Below, piece after piece: positions 48,661 to 58,020 of a stretch of DNA of 64,000 nt. The translations under genes were made by a program, and so were the position numbers. The notes beneath the pieces are model-generated. The model was not told where the DNA came from. It made no database searches and saw nothing but the letters and a program-made list of their open reading frames with translations. Position 1 is the first letter of the stretch; every line of letters starts with the position of its first letter. This DNA comes from Microbulbifer donghaiensis. Lineage in GTDB: Bacteria; Pseudomonadota; Gammaproteobacteria; Pseudomonadales; Cellvibrionaceae. The stretch is taken from assembly GCF_900129095.1 (NCBI RefSeq), contig NZ_FQVA01000001.1:2307615-2371614 (forward strand), in the 5' to 3' direction.

Positions 48661-50876
48661 CGGCGCACCTCCGCGTTATCGCCGCTATGCTGCAGTGCCT
48701 GCAGCCACTGATCGAACTCGCCGCCGGCGTTGCGCAGGCGCGGCAGCGACGGCTGCGCCAGGGGTTCCGGCAGCAGCTGATACAGCAAGGCTGTGAGTTG
48801 CTGCCGACACTCGTTACAGCCGAGTTGCTGGCGGTACACGCGCAGTGCCTTCGACAGTTCCAGCTGCAATTGCGGCTGCGCCTGCACCGACGGCCATCGC
48901 TGCAGCTCTGTGACAACCTCATCGCCAAGTGCATTGCCGTCCCGCACCCGCTGCAGCAGGGTAAGGATTTCCGCGCGCTCGCCGCTGCCGGCGGCGGCGC
49001 GAACGGCTGGCGGCGCCACTTCGTCGAGCTCGCCACTCAGGCGGCGGGTCTCGTCCAATGGCGGCGGCTCGAAACCGACGCGCTGCAGATAGATACGCGA
49101 GGCCTGTTGCACCTCCTTGATAAAGCGCAGCGCCGTATGCTGATGGGGCAGGGATGCGCGCGGCTCGATCACCGACAGCTCGCGCCAGGAGCTCCACATG
49201 GCATTCAGTGCACTGCGCAGCAGTTCCTTCGTCTGCGGGTCGAACAGTGTCGCGTGTTCCGAGTCGCCGTGCTGGTGGCCGGCGGCGGCGACAATGCCGG
49301 CATCGTCGCCGAACTGCACCGGCGGCGCGCGGTGTTCCGCTTCCTGTCCGCGGCCGTGCTCTGCCTTGTGTGTTTCGGCATGGTCTGCGCCGTGCTCTCC
49401 CTGAGTGTCATCGCCATGCGCATCGCCGCCGTGTTCCAGCGCCGAGTCCTCCTCGCCGAGGAAGCGGCCGTAACGCATGCGCAGCAGATTCTGTTCGTAG
49501 GCCAGGGATTCGGCGCGCGCGCGGAATTTCGCCGGGGCCAGTTGCTCCTGCTCGGCGAGCAGTGCCTCGGTATCGATGATCAGCTGCCGCTGGCTGCGGA
49601 AATACTCCGGCAATACCTTGATCGCCATACCCTCCGCATCGCTGAGACCGAAAATCTCTTCGTGCGGCCAGCGCACGATGAAATGCTGGCTCTTCACCAC
49701 GTTGGCCTGCGGCGCGCGGTTGTCGCGCGCCTGCAGGAACCAGTACAGCTCGTCACCCGGTTCTATGTCATAGCGCGTTACCGGTATGCTAAAGCGGTAG
49801 CGTTTTTTCTTGCCGGTATCCTCGCTGGGTTGCAGCTTAATCGCATCGTTACGGAAGCGGACATTTTCGCCGCTGCCACTGGCCAGCGTAATCAGCAGTT
49901 CCGTATCGCTTACCCGGAAGTCATCCGCCACCTCGACACTCACCTGCAATAGAGCGGATGAATCGTTTACACCGGTGCTGACGACGGTGACATTGTCCCG
50001 CGGGTAGTCGAAGGAAAACTCCGGTGCGCGATCCGGCTGGATTTCAATATTGTGAATTTCCGGCAACAGTTTTTGCTCGCCATCGCTGTCTACCGCCAGT
50101 TGATAAAAGTCGGCAGCGGTGACGGTACGGGTCAACTGCCAGCGGCGGCTCGGCAAAATATCGGCCGGCGCAAAATCAAATTCCTCCTCTGCCGCCAGCA
50201 TCGACAGCCCGTCTGCGGCGCCGTCGAGTTCGATCTGCCAGGTAATACGGGCGCCTTCCACTGCAGTCACTTGTAGCGCCTGTGTCTGATGCGGCAGCTT
50301 GGTGTAGGCGGGCGGTTGAATTTCAGTAACGGCCTTCGCAATGGCGATCGATTGCGGTGCGATCGAGTTCGGCGTTGTGGATACTGTCTCGGTGGCATGT
50401 CTTTGCGGCAGGCCGTCGAGCGCGACAAATAGCAGCAGGCCGAGACAGGCACCGGCGGCATTCGCCAGCTGGCTGCGGTGCCAGGCGGGCCGGAATTCTT
50501 TCAGTTCACCCCGCTGCAAAATATCCTGTAGGGCAGTGGCGACGCGCTGGCGCTGCAGTCGAGCCAGCGGCGCCAGCGTCTCCGGTGCGGCGCGCAACAG
50601 CTGACTGCTGTCCTGCATTTGTGGGTAGCACCGATCCAGCCGCTGACAGAGTTCGGCGGAGGACAGGCGCCAATTGCGGTCCAGTAACAGCGCCACGCTG
50701 ATAACTATCACGCAGGCGACTGCCAGCCAGCTCGGCCACTGCAGATAGGCAGTGCCGGCGGCGACCGCAGCCCCGACAGGCAGACTCAGCCACAGGTAAG
50801 GTCGCAAGCTGCCGTGCCGCCAGCGATTGTGCGCACGTCCGAGAATTCGCCGGGCCAGTTCAGTCACGCTGCTCAC
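48657..50876 (-). CDS. DUF4175-like membrane protein with a His-rich segment
   Basis: 739 residues. Two N-terminal membrane helices (LWLSLPVGAAVAAGTAYLQW and WLAVACVIVISVALLL) and a third near 160, then beta-rich periplasmic domains and long helical regions. The layout fits DUF4175-type proteins of MoxR operons. An unusual linker (about residues 480-545) is packed with His, Asp, Glu and Gly (EHGGDAHGDDTQGEHGADH), followed by more His (HQHGDSEHATLF); it looks like a metal-binding or pH-sensing region. It overlaps the downstream gene by 4 bp and the upstream BatA-like gene by 17 bp. Confidence 0.75.
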   Translation of the reverse strand: MSSVTELARRILGRAHNRWRHGSLRPYLWLSLPVGAAVAAGTAYLQWPSWLAVACVIVISVALLLDRNWRLSSAELCQRLDRCYPQMQDSSQLLRAAPETLAPLARLQRQRVATALQDILQRGELKEFRPAWHRSQLANAAGACLGLLLFVALDGLPQRHATETVSTTPNSIAPQSIAIAKAVTEIQPPAYTKLPHQTQALQVTAVEGARITWQIELDGAADGLSMLAAEEEFDFAPADILPSRRWQLTRTVTAADFYQLAVDSDGEQKLLPEIHNIEIQPDRAPEFSFDYPRDNVTVVSTGVNDSSALLQVSVEVADDFRVSDTELLITLASGSGENVRFRNDAIKLQPSEDTGKKKRYRFSIPVTRYDIEPGDELYWFLQARDNRAPQANVVKSQHFIVRWPHEEIFGLSDAEGMAIKVLPEYFRSQRQLIIDTEALLAEQEQLAPAKFRARAESLAYEQNLLRMRYGRFLGEEDSALEHGGDAHGDDTQGEHGADHAETHKAEHGRGQEAEHRAPPVQFGDDAGIVAAAGHQHGDSEHATLFDPQTKELLRSALNAMWSSWRELSVIEPRASLPHQHTALRFIKEVQQASRIYLQRVGFEPPPLDETRRLSGELDEVAPPAVRAAAGSGERAEILTLLQRVRDGNALGDEVVTELQRWPSVQAQPQLQLELSKALRVYRQQLGCNECRQQLTALLYQLLPEPLAQPSLPRLRNAGGEFDQWLQALQHSGDNAEVRR

Positions 50877-52062
50877 CTATCTTCCGCGCGTCGAACCGCA
50901 TTGCGCCGCTCAGTGCCAGCAAGCGTTCCAGGGCCAGCAGTAACAGCAGGGCGACTAGCAGCGGACGCTCGATGGTGGCACGCGCCGCCGGCGGTACGTC
51001 GGTGTCCGGCACGGCAATGCCCGGTGGTGCATCGATCGACCAGTTGGCACGGCTGCGGGATTGCAGCGCCCAGTCCTGCGCCGACCACTGCTGCCACAGG
51101 CGTCGGGGCAGGTCGGCGCGGCGGAAAAACTGCTCGCCGTGCCAGTCGTGCCGGTAGCGCAACCAGCTGCCGCGACCGATGGCCGCCGCCTGCAGAATTT
51201 CGCCCGGTTCTGTTTCGAGCGCGACAAAATCCACCGCGGCGGCCGGTTGCACCCGCTGATCGGTGATCAGCAGGCCGCCGTCGCGAATAAAATCGTGCAG
51301 GCTTTCGGGCAGTGGGCCGGGCGTGTCGTAGATCAGCCAGTCCAGGCTCTCCGCATCCGCCGCTGCCGTTGTGGTCAACTGCTGCAGCGCCAACTGCGGT
51401 TGCGCCGTGTTCCGCCACTGTCTCATTACCGGTTCCAGCCAGGCTGGTCCGTCGCCGAGCAGCGCAATGCGCGGCGCATTTGGGTCGTCGCCGCTGCCCG
51501 ACTGCTGCACTGCATGCCACTGCCAGTGCGGGCTGAATTTGAACAGACCGCGGCCGGAGGGGTTGTTGTCACTGCGCAGCAGGATATGTGCGCGGCGGAA
51601 CGCGGCCTGGTCGGCGAGAGCGGACAGCGTCTGCCACAGGTCCGGTGCCGGCGGCCGCTGCTCGGCGATCGGTGACGGACGCGCTTGCAACCAGAAGATC
51701 TCGGTAAAGGTCTCGTCGCCGGAGAAATTGCGATCGAGAAATTCGCGCAACTCCGCGCGTTCCATGCGCGGGTCGACCAACAGGATACTTTTTTCCGGCT
51801 GCGCATCGCGGTTAAGCAACGGCTGCGCCAGCAGCAGCGCCAGCAGGGCAATTAACAGCAGTCGCAGCAACAGCAGCAACTTGTCGCGCAGGAACAGGCG
51901 TTTCCAGTTCTGCTGTGGCTTCTGCCGCAGCCAATGGGCGGCGGCGAAGGTGATTTCGCGTGGGTTGCTGCGGCGCAGCAGGTGAATCAGCAGCGGGATC
52001 GCGAGCGCACCGAGCAGCCACAGCCACAGCGGCGATTGCAGGGAAGCCGGCAACCACTGCAT
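50860..52062 (-). CDS. BatA-domain membrane protein
   Basis: 400 residues. The N-terminus (LWLWLLGALAIPLLIHLLRR, then NPREITFAAAHWLRQ) is the BatA N-terminal signature of aerotolerance proteins; a second helix (LLLLLRLLLIALLALLLAQPLL) follows, and a third sits at the C-terminus (LVALLLLLALERLLALSGAM). Between lies a Rossmann-like region (SILLVDPRMERAELREFLD, IALLGDGPAWL). Inner-membrane component of the MoxR/Bat-type complex. ATG overlaps the DUF58 stop by one base. Confidence 0.82.
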   Translation of the reverse strand: MQWLPASLQSPLWLWLLGALAIPLLIHLLRRSNPREITFAAAHWLRQKPQQNWKRLFLRDKLLLLLRLLLIALLALLLAQPLLNRDAQPEKSILLVDPRMERAELREFLDRNFSGDETFTEIFWLQARPSPIAEQRPPAPDLWQTLSALADQAAFRRAHILLRSDNNPSGRGLFKFSPHWQWHAVQQSGSGDDPNAPRIALLGDGPAWLEPVMRQWRNTAQPQLALQQLTTTAAADAESLDWLIYDTPGPLPESLHDFIRDGGLLITDQRVQPAAAVDFVALETEPGEILQAAAIGRGSWLRYRHDWHGEQFFRRADLPRRLWQQWSAQDWALQSRSRANWSIDAPPGIAVPDTDVPPAARATIERPLLVALLLLLALERLLALSGAMRFDARKIGEQRD

Positions 52063-52958
52063 CAGCCGACCCTCGCATGGGCGTCGATAAAGCGCCGCAG
52101 TGACTGTTCCAGCGGTTGCTCAATGGCGACACTGGTCAGCGGACACTCCTGCCCGGCGAAGCGCGCGGCCAGTTGCCGCTGTGCGGCGGCAAAGGCGCGC
52201 AGGTAATCGCCGCGCTGCTGCTGCGCACCGACTTCGAGAATGCCGGTGGCCTCCGGGTTGCGGATTTTCAGCTCGCCGTCGAACGGAAATGTCTCCTCGG
52301 CTTCCACCAGCAGCTGCAGCGGCAAGCAGGGCCGCCCGGCCGCGTGCAGGCGGGCGGCAAAGGCACTGATCTCGCCGTTGTCATGGCGTTCGAAAAAATC
52401 GCTGACCAGCACCACCTGGCAGGGCTGCTCGAAGTACTGCCAGACACTGGCCAGTCGGCTTTCACCGGGCCAGTGACCAGCGGCCTCGAGTCCCTCGAGT
52501 TCCAGTGCCAGGCGGCGGTGGTGCCCCTCGCCCTGGCCCTCGGGCAGGTAACGTATGCCGGAATCGCTAAGTGCCAGCAGGGAAAAGCGGTCGCCCTGGT
52601 TGTGCAACAGCCAGCACAGACTCGCGATCCAGCACCTGGCGTACTGCAGTTTGGTCAGTTCGGGATAGGCAAAACTCGGCTGCGCCATCGACGCGCTGGT
52701 ATCGAGCACGATGCACACATGCATCTGGCTTTCCTGTTCCGCCTCGCGCACATAGTAGCGGTCCGAGCGCGCGAACAGCTTCCAGTCGATATGGCGAATG
52801 GAATCCCCCGGCTCGTAACTGCGGTACTGCTGGAACTCGATGCCGGCACCGCGGCGCTGGCTGTGCTGCACGCCCAGCAGCATGCCCTCGGCAATATGGC
52901 GCGACAGCCAGGCGAGATCGCGGGTGCTGGCGAGTGTCAGCGGGTCGATCAGTTTCAC
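52062..52958 (-). CDS. DUF58 protein with von Willebrand A fold
   Basis: 298 residues. The DUF58 signature RRGAGIEFQQYRSYEPGDSI and RHIDWKLFARSDRYYVREAE is present, followed by a vWA-like domain with the MIDAS sequence VLDTSASM (about 104-111). DUF58 proteins are the partners of MoxR ATPases, probably adaptors presenting substrates. Second core gene of the operon, directly after moxR. Confidence 0.92.
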   Translation of the reverse strand: MKLIDPLTLASTRDLAWLSRHIAEGMLLGVQHSQRRGAGIEFQQYRSYEPGDSIRHIDWKLFARSDRYYVREAEQESQMHVCIVLDTSASMAQPSFAYPELTKLQYARCWIASLCWLLHNQGDRFSLLALSDSGIRYLPEGQGEGHHRRLALELEGLEAAGHWPGESRLASVWQYFEQPCQVVLVSDFFERHDNGEISAFAARLHAAGRPCLPLQLLVEAEETFPFDGELKIRNPEATGILEVGAQQQRGDYLRAFAAAQRQLAARFAGQECPLTSVAIEQPLEQSLRRFIDAHARVG

Positions 52959-52976
52959 AGAGCCGGCTCCACGGTA

Positions 52977-53987
<1,011 letters not shown>

Positions 53988-53993
53988 GGCGGT

Positions 53994-54707
53994 TCAGCTT
54001 GTCAGTGCGTAGATAACAATGTTCACGGCGAATTTTGTATTGTCGATCGCCAGCCAGCGTTTGTTGCGGTAGTCGTAATCCCACTCGCAACCGAAATCCT
54101 TGTTGCTGTAGAGCACGGCGATGCGCCCATCGATGACGATGGCTTTCAGGTAATCGTGTACCAGGTCGTCGCCCCAGCCGTTCAGTTCGAAGCTGGTGAC
54201 CGGCAGCTCGTCGAACTGGAAAAAACAGTGGTACAGGTCGTGGTTGTCCGGCAGTTTCTGCAGGCAGTCTTCGCCGAACAGTTTCACCATCTGCGCCTCG
54301 AACGATTTGGCAAACAGGCCGTCGATATCGTGGTTGCAGTCGTCGACGAATACGAAACCGCCGCGATTGACGTAATCGCGAAAGTTGCGCGCCTCGGCCT
54401 CGGTGAATTCCACCAGCTTGTGCCCGGCCAGATAACAGAAGGGCGCCAGCAGCATTTCCGGATCCGCCAGCGGCACTATGCGCTCGCTCGGGTCGACCTT
54501 CAGGTTGGTGTACTCCACCAGTGAGTTCAGCACATTGGACGGCATGCGCTGGTCCACGTCCCAGTCGCCGGATTCGTACATCAGGCGGGTGAAGTAAAAA
54601 TCATAGTGCTCCCGTGCCGCATTTTGCGCACGCAGGCCCAGCGGCAGCGCGGCGGCGCAGCTGCCCAGCAACAGGCTGTGTAGAAATTGCTTGCGGGTGA
54701 GGGACAT
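53994..54707 (-). CDS. DUF4159 protein with Tat-like signal
   Basis: 237 residues from the ATG at 54707; an ATG 15 codons further upstream lies in a region without a ribosome site. The N-terminus (SLTRKQFLHSLLLGSCAAAL) looks like a twin-arginine signal with Arg-Lys in place of Arg-Arg. The rest is a DUF4159 domain (HYDFYFTRLMYESGDWDVDQ, GGFVFVDDCNHDIDG, LNGWGDDLVHDY), a Rossmann-like fold often seen in MoxR operons. First gene of the operon. Confidence 0.82.
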   Translation of the reverse strand: MSLTRKQFLHSLLLGSCAAALPLGLRAQNAAREHYDFYFTRLMYESGDWDVDQRMPSNVLNSLVEYTNLKVDPSERIVPLADPEMLLAPFCYLAGHKLVEFTEAEARNFRDYVNRGGFVFVDDCNHDIDGLFAKSFEAQMVKLFGEDCLQKLPDNHDLYHCFFQFDELPVTSFELNGWGDDLVHDYLKAIVIDGRIAVLYSNKDFGCEWDYDYRNKRWLAIDNTKFAVNIVIYALTS

Positions 54708-54739
54708 GCTTATTAATGCAACGGGACTTCGACATCTAT

Positions 54740-54773
54740 GTAGGATGGGCACGCTGCGCTTTGCCCATCCTAC
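54740..54773. repeat. Palindromic repeat
   Basis: GTAGGATGGGCA (54740-54751) and TGCCCATCCTAC (54762-54773) are perfect 12-bp inverse copies with a 10-base loop. This type of sequence is dispersed in many gammaproteobacterial genomes. Confidence 0.65.
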
Positions 54774-54800
54774 GGAATTGCATTGAAAGTGCTGTGCGCT

Positions 54801-54868
54801 GTAGGAGCCTGCTTGCAGGCGAAAGGCTACGGAGCTCCGCCCCTGTTCGCCTGCAAGCAGGCTCCTAC
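54801..54868. repeat. REP-like palindrome
   Basis: A perfect 22-bp inverted repeat (54801-54822 with 54847-54868) beginning GTAGGAGCCTGCTTGCAGG. The GTAGGAGC / GCTCCTAC ends are those of REP elements in pseudomonads. It could also serve as a bidirectional transcription barrier between the MoxR and TldD units. Confidence 0.75.
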
Positions 54869-54886
54869 GCAGACAGCGCCAACAAT

Positions 54887-56518
54887 TTAGCCGAGCTTAC
54901 GCTTGGTGTTGATCACATTCACGCCGTCGAAACGCGTGGTCGAACTGCCGTGGGACACGGCACTGACCTGGCCCGGTTGGCCCTTGCCATCGAAGAAGGA
55001 GCCACCCAGGCGGTAGTCGCGCTTGTCACAGATCTGTGAACAGGAATTCCAGAATTCCTGCGTGTTCGACTGGTAGGCGACATCCTCGAGCATGCCGGCG
55101 ATCTTGCCCTCCTTGATCTCGTAGAACAGCTGGCCGCCGAACTGGAAGTTGTAGCGCTGCTGGTCGATGGAGAAGGAACCGGCACCGACGATGTAGATAC
55201 CCTTCTCGACGTCCTTGATCATGTCGTCGACACTCAGCTCCTCCTTGCCCGGCAGCAGCGACACGTTGGCCATGCGCTGGAACTGCACGCTGGACCAGCT
55301 GTCCGCGTAGCAGCAGCCGTGGGATTCCTTCTGGTCGAGCATATGCACCTGATCGCGGATCGCCTGGTAGTTCACCAGCACGCCGTCCTTCACCAGGTCC
55401 CAGTTGCCGGTTTGCACGCCCTCGTCGTCGTAGCCGACCGCGCCCAGTGAGCCCGGCTGTACCTTGTCGGCGAACAGATTGACCTTGTCGCTGCCGTACT
55501 GGAATTTACCGCTGCGCCACTTGTCGATGGTGGCGAAGGAGGTGCCGGCGTAGTTGGCCTCGTAGCCGAGCACGCGGTCGAGTTCCAGCGGGTGGCCGAC
55601 GGACTCGTGGATCGTGAGCCACAGGTGGCTGGGGTCCAGTACCAGGTCGTACTTGCCGGGCGTGACGGATTTAGCGGTGAGTTTTTCCTGCGCCTGCTCG
55701 GCGGCCAGGCGCGCGTCCTCGACCATATCGTAGGAATCGCGGTACAGCACCGTCTGCGACTGGATCTTGTCCTCGGCGCGGCCGTCCAGGTATTCGAAGC
55801 CGCGGCCCACCGGCTGGCTCAGGCCATTGCGAGTGCGGAAGCCGCCGTCCTTCTTGTCGACCGCGGTGACCTGCATCGGCGCCCACAGGCGGTGCACGTC
55901 CTGATCGATATAGGAGCCGTCGGTGGAAGCGAAATACTTCTGTTCGTTGACCAGGTAGAGCATGGAATTGATAAAGCTGGCACCGGCATCCAGTGCCGAC
56001 TTGTTCACTTCCATCAGCAGGTCGACTTTTTCCGCCAGCGGAATCTGCATGGCGTTTTTCTGGATCGGCGTCCGCCAGCTGACTTCGCCGTGGCCCTTGA
56101 CCGGTGCCAGTTCCACCGGCTCCTTCTGCTGTTTGGAGTTGGCCTTGGCGGTGGCAACGGCTTGCGCGGTAGCGCGGGCGATGCCGTCGCTGGTCATGTC
56201 ATTGGTGGCGGCGAAACCCCAGGTGCCGTTGGCAATCACGCGCACGCCCATACCGATGGATTCGGTATTGACCACGTTCTGTACTTTCATTTCGCGGGTG
56301 ATCACGTACTGGTTCAGGTAGCGGCCGATGCGCACGTCGGCGTAACTGGCACCGAGTTTGGTCGCCGTATTCAGGGCGGCGTCCGCGAGCTCTTTCTTGA
56401 CCGCGACATCCAGTCCACTCTGGGTCAGCTTGCTTTCCGCCACTGCGATACCGGACAGCGGCAGCATGGAAAATCCAAGACCGGCGCCACTCAGCTGGAG
56501 AAACTTTCTTCTATCCAT
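54887..56518 (-). CDS. TldD-family metalloprotease with Tat signal (copy 1)
   Basis: 543 residues. Tat signal MDRRKFLQLSGAGLGFSMLP followed by LSGIAVAES. The zinc site LTIHESVGHPLELDR (HExxxH, about 299-313) and the downstream cysteine-containing loop (KESHGCCYADSW) are conserved. TldD works with PmbA/TldE as an unusual protease that degrades unfolded peptides and matures RiPPs. This copy is about three-quarters identical to the one at 58021 (by eye). It starts 28 bp after the PmbA-like gene ends, so they form an operon. Export by Tat implies a periplasmic enzyme, unlike E. coli TldD. Confidence 0.92.
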   Translation of the reverse strand: MDRRKFLQLSGAGLGFSMLPLSGIAVAESKLTQSGLDVAVKKELADAALNTATKLGASYADVRIGRYLNQYVITREMKVQNVVNTESIGMGVRVIANGTWGFAATNDMTSDGIARATAQAVATAKANSKQQKEPVELAPVKGHGEVSWRTPIQKNAMQIPLAEKVDLLMEVNKSALDAGASFINSMLYLVNEQKYFASTDGSYIDQDVHRLWAPMQVTAVDKKDGGFRTRNGLSQPVGRGFEYLDGRAEDKIQSQTVLYRDSYDMVEDARLAAEQAQEKLTAKSVTPGKYDLVLDPSHLWLTIHESVGHPLELDRVLGYEANYAGTSFATIDKWRSGKFQYGSDKVNLFADKVQPGSLGAVGYDDEGVQTGNWDLVKDGVLVNYQAIRDQVHMLDQKESHGCCYADSWSSVQFQRMANVSLLPGKEELSVDDMIKDVEKGIYIVGAGSFSIDQQRYNFQFGGQLFYEIKEGKIAGMLEDVAYQSNTQEFWNSCSQICDKRDYRLGGSFFDGKGQPGQVSAVSHGSSTTRFDGVNVINTKRKLG

Positions 56519-56545
56519 TTCGGAATCCTCGTTTAGCTGTGGCCG

Positions 56546-57883
56546 TTACACGGCGTCGGAAAGGCTGCTGAAGGTGAAGTCGCGCACTTTCAGTGCGGGA
56601 ATCATCGCGGAATAACCCCACATGCCCACGCGCTCGGCGCGGCCCATGTCCTCGATATTGTTCAGCATGATCACCGGGCTCTCGTTGAAGCGGAAATTCT
56701 TGATCGGGTATTTGATCTTGCCGTTTTCGATATAGAAGGTGCCGTCGCGAGTCAGGCCGGTCAGCAGCAGGGACTGCGGATCCACCATGCGGATATACCA
56801 GGTGCGGGTCACCAGCACGCCGCGGCGGGTGTTCTTGATCAGCTCCTCGGTGGACTTGTCCCCGCCAACCATAATGAGGTTGTTCGGCTGCGGAATCGCC
56901 TTGTCCTTGTTCTCGGACTGGCTGGCCCAGTAGCGGCTGCGCGGCAGGTTCTGCACCACGCCGTCCCTGATCCAGTCGACGCGCTCCAGTGCCATATGGT
57001 CGTCTTCCGCCCACGGCATGGCCGGCACGTTCAGGTCGGCGGGATCGGAGTAGATGTGCACGCGCTTGTCGAACATCTTCTCGCCGATACGGTTGCCGCC
57101 GCCTTTCTTACTCATAAAGCTGCGGCCCTCGTCGGCGCTGCGCGCGTCGTAGTTCCACATCATGAAACCGACCAGGCCGGATACCGCACTCGGTTCCAGG
57201 ATCACTGTGTATTTACCCGGTTCCAGTGCGCGCGCCTCTTGGGACATGACAGCCTTGTCGATGGCGACGCCGGATACGCTGCCGGTGCTCATCGCGGCGA
57301 AATCGGATACGTCGCTCTGCGCCCAGCCGGAGCCGAGGCCGTTTTCGGTGCGCATGGTCACGGTGAAGTTGGCGGAGGTGGCGGCGTGGTAGCCGAACAG
57401 GCCATTGGTGTTGGCGACCGCGGCAAAGGAGCGCGCATCTTCCAGGTAACCGGCCGCGACGACCTTCTTCTCTTTGGCGGCGATGATCGAGTCGGCGGCA
57501 GCCTTGGCGCGCTGATCCGGCGTCATGTCCGCGGTGGATTTGGCAAAGCCGTCGACGCTCATGTATTTCTGCTCGCCCAGCAGCGGCATGGCCTCTGGAT
57601 TGTCCGGCGACAGCTTGGCCAGCTCCTCGGCGCGGCGCATGACTTTTTCCAGCGAGGCATCGCTGAACTCGTTGATGGTGGCGATACCGGATTTCTTGCC
57701 GAAGCGCGCCTCCACCGCCAGCTCGATATCGTTGACGATACCGCTGGTGGACACGCTGTTGCGCGCGTAGCGGATATTGCCGGTCTCAGCGCCGGTCAGC
57801 TGCGCGCTGGCCGCTTCCGCTTTGCTGTATTTCAGCACCTTGTCGAGAATTTGCTTCGCTTCACTTCTGGATAAAATTGCCAT
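56546..57883 (-). CDS. PmbA/TldE-like partner subunit
   Basis: 445 residues from the ATG at 57883; in-frame codons upstream extend into a palindromic repeat and are excluded. Typical PmbA layout (AVEARFGKKSGIATINEFSD; NTNGLFGYHAATSANFT; GLVGFMMWNYDARSADEGRS; LLLTGLTRDGTFYIENGKIK) without the HExxxH metal site, as expected for the non-catalytic half of the TldD/TldE heterodimer. No signal peptide is visible, although both TldD neighbours have Tat signals. It sits between the two TldD genes. Confidence 0.9.
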   Translation of the reverse strand: MAILSRSEAKQILDKVLKYSKAEAASAQLTGAETGNIRYARNSVSTSGIVNDIELAVEARFGKKSGIATINEFSDASLEKVMRRAEELAKLSPDNPEAMPLLGEQKYMSVDGFAKSTADMTPDQRAKAAADSIIAAKEKKVVAAGYLEDARSFAAVANTNGLFGYHAATSANFTVTMRTENGLGSGWAQSDVSDFAAMSTGSVSGVAIDKAVMSQEARALEPGKYTVILEPSAVSGLVGFMMWNYDARSADEGRSFMSKKGGGNRIGEKMFDKRVHIYSDPADLNVPAMPWAEDDHMALERVDWIRDGVVQNLPRSRYWASQSENKDKAIPQPNNLIMVGGDKSTEELIKNTRRGVLVTRTWYIRMVDPQSLLLTGLTRDGTFYIENGKIKYPIKNFRFNESPVIMLNNIEDMGRAERVGMWGYSAMIPALKVRDFTFSSLSDAV

Positions 57884-57951
57884 TTTTTTGCTCCAAAAAA
57901 TTATTTTTGTTCGCCGATACTTTGGAAAACCTGACCAAGCTTCGAGCCTGG

Positions 57952-58001
57952 TGTGGGAGCGAGCCCCGCTCGCGAATTCGCCTGCAGGGCAGGCTCCCAC
58001 A
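57952..58001. repeat. REP-like palindrome
   Basis: TGTGGGAGCGAGCCC at the left is inverse to GGGCAGGCTCCCACA at the right with two mismatches. Same general type as the repeat at 54801. It lies between the PmbA-like gene and the second TldD gene. Confidence 0.6.
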
Positions 58002-58020
58002 AGGGTTTAATCAAAAATCC

